Assembly: GCA_900465685.1 (NCBI GenBank) | Contig: UEGR01000014.1 | Coordinates: 1-64,000 of the forward strand | Direction of reading: 5' to 3' | Source: Hyphomicrobiales bacterium | GTDB lineage: Bacteria > Pseudomonadota > Alphaproteobacteria > Rhizobiales > Rhizobiaceae | Length of the DNA: 64,000 nt | Shown: piece after piece, positions 8,990 to 16,605 of the stretch | How positions within the stretch are numbered: position 1 is the stretch's first letter | Layout: each line of letters starts with the position of its first letter | Position numbers and translations under genes: made by a program | The notes under the pieces: model-generated | The model's input: only the letters and a program-made list of their open reading frames with translations | What the model was told of the DNA's origin: nothing | Databases searched by the model: none

Positions 8990-11026
8990 CTACAGATCCT
9001 TGCCCAGCCTCAACCCGTCATAAATGGCCGCATGGGTGTTACGGGCCGCAACGGCATCGCCAATCCGATAAAGCTCGAAAGCGCCTTGCGCATTTCTGAC
9101 GACGGCCTGCCTGCGCCCCTCGATCAGGGCTTCGTAATCCACCGCGCCGAGGTTGCGAGACAGGGGTTTCAGCTCAAAATACAGCGCATCCATCGGACGT
9201 GTACCGTCATTGACGACGATCTGGTCAAATTCGCGCTCGCTGACAGGCGCGCCATAATCGCTGCCGATCCGAGCAACGAACCTGTTACCGTCGCGGTGAA
9301 TACCTTCCAGTCGATAGCCGACGGTGAAGGTGACATCCTTCTTTTGCAGGCTGCGCATATAGGGCACGAGGTTCATGCCCATAACTTCCGGTGCGAATGT
9401 GCGGTCGGCAGTCATGATTTCTACCTTGCCGCCCGCATTGGCGATAAATTCCGCGGCCTGAAGCCCGGCATGATCTCCCGCCTCGTCAAAGACCAGCGCA
9501 TTGGTTCCCGGGCGCACATCGCCGGAAATGATGTCCCAGGCGGAAACGGCAAGCTCGTTGCCCGCGCCAAGCAGGCTCATTTCCGGCATGCCGCCGGTCG
9601 CGATGATCGCCACATCCGGCGCTTCCGCCGTTACCGTGTCGGCCTCGGCCCAGGCATTGAAGCGAAAATCGACGCCGAGCTTTTCACACTGCGCCATGCG
9701 CCAGTCGATGACGCCCATCATCTCGCGCCGGCGCGGGCTCTGCGCTGTCAGCCGCACCTGACCGCCCGGCTGGCTCGCCGCCTCGAAGACAACGACCTTA
9801 TGGCCGCGCTCGGCGCTGACGCGCGCAACTTCCAGCCCGGCGGGACCGGCACCGACCACCACGATGCGGCGGCTTTGTTCAGCCTTGTTGACGACATGCG
9901 GCATCGAGGTCTCGCGGCCCGTGGCGGGATTATGGATGCAATAGGCTGCACCGCCCTGATAAATCCGGTCGAGGCAGTAATTCGCGCCGACGCAGGGGCG
10001 GATTTCCTCTTCCCGCTTTTCAAGGATTTTGCGCACGATATGCGGGTCGGTCATATGGGCACGCGTCATGCCGACCATGTCGAGTTTGCCGGATGCAATC
10101 GCATGGCGCGCTGTTGCCACATCCTGAATCTTGGAGGCATGGAACGTCGCCATTCCGGTGCTGGACCGGATCTCGCCCGCGAAATCCAGATGCGGCGCAC
10201 TCGGCATGCCCTGAATGGGAATGACGTCGGTCAAACCGGCATCGGTTTCAATATGGCCGCGAATGACATTGAGAAAATCGACCAGACCGCTGTCCTTCAG
10301 CCTGCGGGAAATCTCCAGTCCATCCGCACGCGTCAGGCCGCCTTCAAGCGTCTCATCGGCCACATAACGGATGCCGACCAGAAAATCCGGCCCGACCCGC
10401 TCGCGAATGGCGCTCAAAACCTGAAAGGAAAACCGCAGCCGGTTGTCGAGCGAACCGCCGTAATCTCCATCAAGCTCATTGGTCAGCGGCGACCAGAACT
10501 GGTCGAGCAGGTGGCCATAGGCCTCCAGTTCCAGACCGTCGAGACCGGCAGCTTTCATCCGCTCCGCCGCATCGGCATAATCGCGGATGATACGCTCGAT
10601 ATCCCAGTCTTCGGCCCGCTTGGGGTAAGCGCGATGGGCCGGTTCGTGCTTTGCCGTTGACGAGACGGAGGGCAGCCAGTCGCCCTTGTCCCAACGGGTG
10701 CGGCGACCGAGATGGGTAAGCTGGATCATCACCGCCGCGCCGTGCTCATGGCACTCATCCGCCAGCATCCGCAACCAGGGCACAACCTCGTCCTTATAGG
10801 CCAGCACATTGTTGAAGGCAGGCGGACTGTCCTTCGACACCGAGGCGGAGCCCGCCGTCATCGTCAGTGCGATACCGGCCTTGGCCCGTTCGACGTGATA
10901 GGCGCGATAGCGTTCCTTCGGCATGCCGTCATCGGCATAGGCTGGCTCATGCGAGGTGAGCATGATGCGGTTACGAAGCGTCAGATGCTTGATGGTAAGC
11001 GGCTGCAACAGCGGATCGGCTGACAT
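8990..11026 (-). CDS. N-methylproline demethylase-like NADH:flavin oxidoreductase
   Basis: A 678 aa modular flavoenzyme of the trimethylamine dehydrogenase/2,4-dienoyl-CoA reductase family. Residues 1-370 form the FMN barrel, residues 345-363 a cysteine cluster for an Fe-S centre, and residues 385-678 an FAD/NAD half with GAGPAG at 392-397. The barrel segment LEAYGHLLDQFWSP resembles the StcD/HpbA enzymes of proline-betaine breakdown, as I remember them. Only three of the usual four cluster cysteines are present (Cys345, Cys351, Cys363; position 348 is Ala). An ATG 15 bases further upstream (11041) is also possible; the chosen one has GGGAA eight bases before it. A TetR gene is divergent. Substrate is inferred from family and neighbours. 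Confidence 0.8.
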   Translation of the reverse strand: MSADPLLQPLTIKHLTLRNRIMLTSHEPAYADDGMPKERYRAYHVERAKAGIALTMTAGSASVSKDSPPAFNNVLAYKDEVVPWLRMLADECHEHGAAVMIQLTHLGRRTRWDKGDWLPSVSSTAKHEPAHRAYPKRAEDWDIERIIRDYADAAERMKAAGLDGLELEAYGHLLDQFWSPLTNELDGDYGGSLDNRLRFSFQVLSAIRERVGPDFLVGIRYVADETLEGGLTRADGLEISRRLKDSGLVDFLNVIRGHIETDAGLTDVIPIQGMPSAPHLDFAGEIRSSTGMATFHASKIQDVATARHAIASGKLDMVGMTRAHMTDPHIVRKILEKREEEIRPCVGANYCLDRIYQGGAAYCIHNPATGRETSMPHVVNKAEQSRRIVVVGAGPAGLEVARVSAERGHKVVVFEAASQPGGQVRLTAQSPRRREMMGVIDWRMAQCEKLGVDFRFNAWAEADTVTAEAPDVAIIATGGMPEMSLLGAGNELAVSAWDIISGDVRPGTNALVFDEAGDHAGLQAAEFIANAGGKVEIMTADRTFAPEVMGMNLVPYMRSLQKKDVTFTVGYRLEGIHRDGNRFVARIGSDYGAPVSEREFDQIVVNDGTRPMDALYFELKPLSRNLGAVDYEALIEGRRQAVVRNAQGAFELYRIGDAVAARNTHAAIYDGLRLGKDL

Positions 11027-11071
11027 TTCGATCGTTCCCATTTGTTGTTTTCAGCAAGGCTAGCTAGAAAT

Positions 11072-11125
11072 GTACATAACTGTCAATTTAATAATCACAT
11101 ATGTCATTTTACCGTACAAAACTGT
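11072..11125. promoter_or_regulatory. Direct repeats, candidate TetR operator
   Basis: Two near-identical 12-mers, GTACATAACTGT (11072-11083) and GTACAAAACTGT (11114-11125), lie 42 bases apart, which is four helical turns, in the gap between the divergent demethylase and TetR genes. The position and phasing suggest an operator controlling both. Confidence 0.45.
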
Positions 11126-11169
11126 TTAGTCTTCTTGCCAAATGCCGACTGTCTGGTAGAACTGACGCC

Positions 11170-11799
11170 ATGGAACAACCGGTGACAAACGAAACGGGGT
11201 GGCGCGGATCGCCCGACCTCTGGCTTGAAGCGGCTTATGATGCGCTGATCGAAAGCGGCGTGGAGGCCGTGCGCATTTTACCGCTGGCCAAGCGGCTCGA
11301 TCTGTCACGCACCAGTTTCTACTGGTTCTTCAAGGACCGCGAAGAGCTGCTTGATGCGCTGGTCAGCCGCTGGCGCGACAAGAACACCGGCGCGCTTCTC
11401 AAACAGACGGAAGCCTATGCAGAGACGCTTGAGGAAGCGGTTCTCAATGTTTTCGACTGCTGGCTCGATCGGGATATTTTCGATCCGGCATTCGAATTTG
11501 CGGTGCGCAGCTGGGCGCTGCAATCGGTGCAGGTGGAAGAGGAAGTGCGCGCCGCTGATGCAAGCCGTCTGGCCGGTCTGGCGCGCCTGTTCGAACGGTT
11601 TGGTTTTGAGCCAGTGGTTGCCGATGTTCGCGCCCGCACGCTTTATCTGGTGCAGATCGGCTATATCTCGATGCGCACGCAGGAAAACACCGCATTGCGG
11701 CTGGCACGCATTCCGCATTATGTGGCGGCCTTCACCGGCAAAGCCCCCTTGCAAAAAGAGATGGATCGCTTTCTGGCGCGCCACGTCGCGCCCCGGTAA
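11170..11799 (+). CDS. TetR-family transcriptional regulator
   Basis: A 209 aa TetR/AcrR-type repressor. The N-terminal helix-turn-helix is visible as ILPLAKRLDLSRTSFYWFFKDREELLDALV (given here in part: LDLSRTSFYWFF), followed by an all-helical ligand domain. The open frame begins at 11101, but that start lacks a ribosome site and would cover the putative operator; the ATG at 11170 begins just before the conserved core. It is divergent from the demethylase gene and is likely its regulator. Confidence 0.82.
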   Translation: MEQPVTNETGWRGSPDLWLEAAYDALIESGVEAVRILPLAKRLDLSRTSFYWFFKDREELLDALVSRWRDKNTGALLKQTEAYAETLEEAVLNVFDCWLDRDIFDPAFEFAVRSWALQSVQVEEEVRAADASRLAGLARLFERFGFEPVVADVRARTLYLVQIGYISMRTQENTALRLARIPHYVAAFTGKAPLQKEMDRFLARHVAPR

Positions 11800-11892
11800 G
11801 TATCTCCTGATCCGGCTAACTTCGATGGGCCATTTCAGGCTTTTACCCGGCGAATAGTCTTAGCAATTCCGGTTGGTCACAGGCCCGATTAT

Positions 11893-11921
11893 CTGTCAAC
11901 TTCCTGTCATACACACGTCAT
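11893..11921 (+). promoter_or_regulatory. Pho box with three half-sites
   Basis: Three 7-base half-sites follow one another at an exact 11-base period: CTGTCAA at 11893, CTGTCAT at 11904 and ACGTCAT at 11915, each separated by four bases. The PhoB consensus is two CTGTCAT repeats with a four-base spacer. The block lies 44 bases before the start of the ABC ATPase gene, in the right place to activate that operon under phosphate limitation. Confidence 0.75.
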
Positions 11922-11964
11922 GCAATCCGAATAGAAGCGGCGAAACCGTTCAGATTGCAGGCAG

Positions 11965-13056
11965 ATGTTACATAGTCGTCCACTATCCGCAGATATCGCC
12001 GTTCAGACAGCTGGCCTCAGCCTCGCTTATGGTCCGGCGACCATTCTGAACGACATCAGCCTCACGCTTCCCAAGGGCCAGACCCTTGCGTTGCTCGGGC
12101 CGTCCGGCTGTGGAAAAACGACACTTCTGCGTCTCGTGGCAGGCCTGCTCGAACCGACCAAGGGTTCCGTCACCATCAATGGCGTCACGGTTGCGGATGC
12201 CGACAGCCGCAGCTTCATTCCGCCGGAAAAGCGGCATCTCGGCATGGTGTTTCAGGATTATGCGCTCTGGCCGCATATGACCGTCTTCGGTAATGTCTCC
12301 TTTCCGCTCGAAATGCGCGGCGTCAATCGTGCCGAGCGGGAAAAGCGCGTCGCTGCCGCGCTGGATCGTGTTGGCCTTTCGGGCTTTGGCAATCGCTCCA
12401 TCAGCGACATGTCCGGCGGGCAGCAACAGCGCGTGGCGATTGCCCGCGCCATTGTCGCGGAGCCGGGACTGGTTCTGTTCGACGAACCGCTGTCCAATCT
12501 CGACCGTGAATTGCGTGAGAACATGGTCACCGAAATCGGCCAGCTGGTTTCCAATCTCGGTCTGACGGCCATCTATGTCACCCACGACCAGAGCGAGGCT
12601 TTTTCGCTGGCCGATCAGGTTGCCGTCATGCGCGGCGGCGTGATCGAACAGCTCGCAGCGCCCGAACAGCTGGTTGCCCAGCCGAAGACGCCAGAAGTCG
12701 CCGATTTCCTGCGTCTGGGATGTGTCGTGCCCGTCGAACGTTATAACGACGCCTATCGCATCACCCGCACCGATATCCGCATCGCTCACAATACGGGAGC
12801 GGATGCCGCCCAGAATGCAGTCACGCATGTGCTTTTGCCGTCGCGATCCGTGCGCAGCGTGCCGCTCAATGACGAGGCAATCCCGGCCACCGTATTGCGC
12901 AGCCAGTTTCGCGGTGACGGACATCTGACGACGGTTCGGATCGGCATGGAAGATGCCGGACATGAACTGACCTATCTCGACGGTATTCGCCTGTCGCCGG
13001 GTGTTCCCGTCGGCATCGCCATCGATCCGGGCCAGCTGCGCTGGTTCTCGAAGTAA
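11965..13056 (+). CDS. ABC importer ATP-binding protein, Fe3+/phosphonate type
   Basis: A 363 aa ATPase of the FbpC/PotA class. Walker A is GPSGCGKT, the signature MSGGQQQR, Walker B LVLFDEPLSNLD, and a regulatory C-terminal TOBE-like domain follows residue 245. It is the first gene of a three-gene operon with a periplasmic binding protein and a fused permease. Proteins of this set are annotated either as ferric-iron or as 2-aminoethylphosphonate importers. The Pho box upstream favours a phosphorus-containing ligand such as a phosphonate or phosphate ester, by inference. Confidence 0.87.
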   Translation: MLHSRPLSADIAVQTAGLSLAYGPATILNDISLTLPKGQTLALLGPSGCGKTTLLRLVAGLLEPTKGSVTINGVTVADADSRSFIPPEKRHLGMVFQDYALWPHMTVFGNVSFPLEMRGVNRAEREKRVAAALDRVGLSGFGNRSISDMSGGQQQRVAIARAIVAEPGLVLFDEPLSNLDRELRENMVTEIGQLVSNLGLTAIYVTHDQSEAFSLADQVAVMRGGVIEQLAAPEQLVAQPKTPEVADFLRLGCVVPVERYNDAYRITRTDIRIAHNTGADAAQNAVTHVLLPSRSVRSVPLNDEAIPATVLRSQFRGDGHLTTVRIGMEDAGHELTYLDGIRLSPGVPVGIAIDPGQLRWFSK

Positions 13057-13089
13057 GACCCATTACAGGCAACATCTCAGGAGCTACAG

Positions 13090-14064
13090 ATGAAGAAATC
13101 GATCCTCGGTGCCAAAGTCGCGGCAGGCTTTGCGCTCATGACCGCACTCTTCGCGAGCACGGCGGCTTATGCCGATATCACCGTCTATTCCGCCGGTCCC
13201 GGCAGCCTGATTGAAAAGCTCGCCACGGGCTTTACCGCCAAGACCGGCGCGAAGGTCAATGTCTTCCAGGCGACGACCGGCAAGATCATGGCCCGCATCG
13301 AGGCCGAAGCCGCCAATCCGGTGGTGGACGTGCTGATTTCGGCATCCTGGGACACGGCGACGGATTTCGCCAAGCGCGACTGGCTGGTCGCCTATACCAG
13401 CCCCAATGCCGAAAAAGTGCCGGATTTCCTGAAGAACGAAACCGCTGTCGCACAGGGTGTTTCGGCGCTTGGTATCGCATGGAACCCGGCCAGCAAGACC
13501 CCGAAGCCGACCGAATGGGCCGATCTCGCCAAGCCTGAATATAAGGATCTGGTGAACCTGCCCGATCCGGCACAGTCGGGCGCAAGCTTTGAACTGGTGG
13601 CCGCGCTTCAGTCGACACAGGGCTGGGATCTGTTCAAGAATCTGCACGCCAATGGCGCAACCGTTGCCGGCGCCAATGCCGAAGCGCTGAACCCTGTACT
13701 TCAGGGCGCCAAAGCAGCCGTGTTCGGCGCTGTCGATTACATCTCGCTTGCAGGCAAGGCCAAGGGTGAATCGATCGATGTGATCTTCCCGGCTTCCGGC
13801 ACGGTTGTTGCGCCGCGCCCGGCCATGATCCTGAAATGGTCGAAGAACCAGGACGAAGCCAAGCAGTTCATCGATTACATGCTGTCCGACGAAGGCCAGA
13901 AACTGGTTGCTGCAACCTATCTGATGCCATCGCGCACCGACATTCCGGCCAATCGTCCGCTGATCAACGACCTCAAGGTCCTGACCATCGACGCCAAGGA
14001 AGTCTATGGCAAGCGCAATGAAACGCTGAAGGAATTCGGCGCGATTTTCGCAGCCAGCAACTAA
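13090..14064 (+). CDS. ABC importer periplasmic binding protein, FbpA/AepX-like
   Basis: A 324 aa extracellular solute-binding protein with a Sec signal peptide (residues 1-28, ending TAAYAD). It belongs to the family 1 group that includes ferric-iron and aminoethylphosphonate binding proteins (core start ITVYSAGPGSLIEKLATGF). The tyrosine pair that binds iron in FbpA is not evident, which together with the Pho box speaks against iron, although this was judged by eye. It lies 33 bases after the ATPase gene with a CAGGAG ribosome site and 11 bases before the permease gene. Confidence 0.85.
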   Translation: MKKSILGAKVAAGFALMTALFASTAAYADITVYSAGPGSLIEKLATGFTAKTGAKVNVFQATTGKIMARIEAEAANPVVDVLISASWDTATDFAKRDWLVAYTSPNAEKVPDFLKNETAVAQGVSALGIAWNPASKTPKPTEWADLAKPEYKDLVNLPDPAQSGASFELVAALQSTQGWDLFKNLHANGATVAGANAEALNPVLQGAKAAVFGAVDYISLAGKAKGESIDVIFPASGTVVAPRPAMILKWSKNQDEAKQFIDYMLSDEGQKLVAATYLMPSRTDIPANRPLINDLKVLTIDAKEVYGKRNETLKEFGAIFAASN

Positions 14065-14075
14065 GAAGCATCGTC

Positions 14076-15755
14076 ATGAAGACAAATAGCAGCGCTGGCG
14101 CAAACCCGCTCGGACTTGTCGCCACCGCCGGACTGGCGCTGGTTGTGGCCGTCCCCTTTGTCTTCATCGTGCTTCAGGCTGTCTTTCCAAAACTGGGACA
14201 GGGCTCGCTGGCCGAGCCCTTCCTGCATCTTCCAGCCTTGTTCGGCGATCCGAAGCTCTTGCGCATGAGCGCCAATACGGTGCTGCTCGGCCTTTGTGTG
14301 GTCGTGCTGTCAGCACTGATCGCGGTGCCGCTCGCAGTGTTTCGCGCACTTTACAAGGTGCCCTTTGCGGTCGTCTGGGACGTGCTGATGCTCGTTCCCT
14401 TCATGATCCCACCCTATATCGCGACGCTTGGCTGGATCATGACCTTGCAGCCGCGCGGCTATCTCGAACAGCTGACCGGATTTCATCTCGCACCATTTCT
14501 GTTCTCGCTCGCGGGCATGACCTTCGTGATGGCGCTCAACACCTTCCCACTGGTCTATTTCGCCGTATCGCGGACCATCGAAGCGGTCGGCGCGCGCTAT
14601 TCCGATGTGGGCCGCGTCTTCGGCGCATCGCCATGGCGGTCCTTCTTCCGCATCACCCTGCCGCTCGCCACACCGGGACTGGCGGCAAGCCTGCTTCTCG
14701 TCTTCGCCGCGGCAATCGAAGAATATGGCACCCCCGCAGCGCTTGGACGCCGCTCGGGCTTTGAAGTGCTGGTGACGGAAATCGACTTGCGCATTTCCGA
14801 CTGGCCGATTGATCTGGCCGGGGCTTCCGTCTTTTCGCTCACGCTGGTCTGCCTGTCGCTGGCGGCCTTTCTGTTCCAGCGCTGGATCTTGACCCGCCGC
14901 TCCTATGTGACCACAGGCGGCAAGCCGCAATCGAAAGACAAGCGCCCGCTTGGCGCAATGACCGCGCCAGTGGTGGCGCTGTTTGCGCTGGTCGCTTTTG
15001 CGGCCACCGGTGTTCCGCTGCTGGCGATCCTCGCAACGGCGCTGTCCAAAACCGTATCCGGCGGACTGACGCCCGCCAATCTTGGCTTCGACAACTTCGC
15101 AGCCATCGCCGAAAACAGTGCTGGCGGCATGCGCGCCTTGTTCAACAGCCTGTCGCTCGGTCTCGGCAGCGCGCTGTTGACCGGGTTTCTCGGTGCCGTC
15201 GCTGCCTATGCCGTAGTGAAAATGCGGTTTCGCGGCCGCTTCTGGCTCGATGTGCTGACCGTTCTGCCCAACGCCCTGCCCGGCGTCGTCGTGGCGGTCG
15301 GCCTCATTCTGGCGTGGAACCAGCCGTCTTTGCCGATCTCGCCCTATAATACGCCGCTCATCCTGCTGCTCGCCTATTGCTGCATTCTGCTGCCGCAGCC
15401 GATCCGCTATGCGACCGCCGCTTTTCACCAGATCGGCGACAATCTGGAAGCCGCTGCCCGTGTTTGCGGCGCTAACAGCTTCACGGCTTTCCGTCGCATC
15501 ATGCTGCCGCTGATCGCGCCAAGCCTGATCACCGCCATGCTGCTGGTATTTGCGGTCGCAACACGTGAACTGGTCGCCTCGGTTCTGGTTGCGCCTGTCG
15601 GCATGCAGACCATATCCATCTTCATCTGGCGTCAGTTCGAACAAGGTTCGGTCGGGCTTGGCATGGCGATGGCCTTCATCGCCATCGTGATTACGACATT
15701 CGTGCCGCTGGTGCTGCTGGGCGTGCTCAAGCGCTTTGAGCGCACGGGCGCTTAG
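14076..15755 (+). CDS. ABC importer permease, two fused transmembrane domains
   Basis: A 559 aa inner-membrane protein made of two permease units in tandem, each with about six helices and its own EAA loop (around VGRVFGASPWRSFFRITLPLA in the first half and AARVCGANSFTAFRRIMLPL in the second, both quoted partly). Such FbpB-like fusions replace the permease dimer. It completes the operon that starts at 11965. Its stop codon overlaps the stop of the convergent phosphatidyltransferase gene by four bases. Confidence 0.88.
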   Translation: MKTNSSAGANPLGLVATAGLALVVAVPFVFIVLQAVFPKLGQGSLAEPFLHLPALFGDPKLLRMSANTVLLGLCVVVLSALIAVPLAVFRALYKVPFAVVWDVLMLVPFMIPPYIATLGWIMTLQPRGYLEQLTGFHLAPFLFSLAGMTFVMALNTFPLVYFAVSRTIEAVGARYSDVGRVFGASPWRSFFRITLPLATPGLAASLLLVFAAAIEEYGTPAALGRRSGFEVLVTEIDLRISDWPIDLAGASVFSLTLVCLSLAAFLFQRWILTRRSYVTTGGKPQSKDKRPLGAMTAPVVALFALVAFAATGVPLLAILATALSKTVSGGLTPANLGFDNFAAIAENSAGGMRALFNSLSLGLGSALLTGFLGAVAAYAVVKMRFRGRFWLDVLTVLPNALPGVVVAVGLILAWNQPSLPISPYNTPLILLLAYCCILLPQPIRYATAAFHQIGDNLEAAARVCGANSFTAFRRIMLPLIAPSLITAMLLVFAVATRELVASVLVAPVGMQTISIFIWRQFEQGSVGLGMAMAFIAIVITTFVPLVLLGVLKRFERTGA

Positions 15756-16360
15756 ACCCTAGAAGCCACTTCGCCAAGACCGCCGCGAACGCGCGTGATC
15801 ACTGTCACCGCCAGAAGCAGGCACAGCAACGGTTGAACCCAGAAGGCCCAGCCTGGCAATCCACCGTCAATGGCGATCCATGCACCAAGAACGCCGAAGA
15901 CCACCGCGCGGTCGCTCTTGCCCATCGGCCCGTCATAGCGTCTGCTCGCGCCCAGTGCAGCACCTGTGACGCCGACAAATTCGGTCAGAACTGCAAGCAG
16001 AACGATGGCGAACATCCACGCACCGGAGAACGGCGCGACAAGGACGAATGGCGCATAGAGTGCGGCATCGGAAACGACATCGCCAACCTCGTTCAGATAA
16101 GCGCCGAGTGTACTCTTCTGATTGTGCTCCCGCGCCAGCATTCCGTCCACCGCATTCAGCGCCATGCGCAGGAAAAGCCAGACCGGCACCAGCGCGAACC
16201 AGACCGCGCTACCGCTCCAGAAAAGCAGTGCGCCAAGTATGACCGACCCCAACGCCGCGCCTATCGTGACTTGATTGGCCGTTACTCCGGCACGGGCAAG
16301 TCGCACGACAACAGGCCTCAGTAAATTCTGGAATTGTGACTTAAGCTGATAGACGGACAT
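15752..16360 (-). CDS. CDP-alcohol phosphatidyltransferase, YnbA-like
   Basis: A 202 aa integral membrane enzyme with about six helices. The CDP-alcohol phosphatidyltransferase motif is clear: DG, two residues, AR, eight residues, G, as in VDGMLAREHNQKSTLG, followed by NEVGDVVSD. Two of the four signature aspartates are Asn here (NAVDG in place of DxxDG, and AYLN in place of xxxD), while the catalytic-base aspartate remains. As I recall, E. coli YnbA has the same pattern. The enzyme would join a CDP-activated lipid to an unknown alcohol. It is divergent from the ynb-like operon starting at 16606, which supplies matching lipid chemistry. Confidence 0.82.
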   Translation of the reverse strand: MSVYQLKSQFQNLLRPVVVRLARAGVTANQVTIGAALGSVILGALLFWSGSAVWFALVPVWLFLRMALNAVDGMLAREHNQKSTLGAYLNEVGDVVSDAALYAPFVLVAPFSGAWMFAIVLLAVLTEFVGVTGAALGASRRYDGPMGKSDRAVVFGVLGAWIAIDGGLPGWAFWVQPLLCLLLAVTVITRVRGGLGEVASRV

Positions 16361-16441
16361 CGAGAATCTCTTGGGAAATGGACAATATCGGACAAACAGC
16401 TATTTGCGGTTCGCATTTGCTCGTTTATTCAAACATTCTAC

Positions 16442-16473
16442 TGCACTCAATACTAATTGGGATTAATTGAGTG
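16442..16473. promoter_or_regulatory. Inverted repeat between divergent lipid genes
   Basis: Nine-base arms GCACTCAAT and ATTGAGTGC enclose an inner four-base stem with a two-base bulge. It is AT-rich and lies between the divergent phosphatidyltransferase and hydrolase-methyltransferase genes, so it may be an operator for both or an RNA hairpin. Confidence 0.35.
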
Positions 16474-16483
16474 CGGGCAGCTT

Positions 16484-16585
16484 AGAGCGCATCCCGAAAA
16501 GTGTGAAACGGTTTTCGGAACAGATGCGCGTTAAAATAGGGAACTAGAGCGCCGATCTGATCCAATCAGATCAAAGAGCGCTCTA
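16484..16585. repeat. Interspersed palindromic repeat, long form
   Basis: The first half folds as nested stems: GCGCAT/ATGCGC enclosing CCGAAAA/TTTTCGG. The second half is a separate inverted repeat beginning AGAGCGC and ending GAGCGCTCT, with ATCTGAT/ATCAGAT inside. Similar units occur at 21724 and 46677, and this repeat type is common in rhizobia and Brucella. It ends about 20 bases before the ATG of the next gene, so it is inside the 5' leader. Confidence 0.75.
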
Positions 16586-16605
16586 GGCAATTGGGGAGGA
16601 AACGG

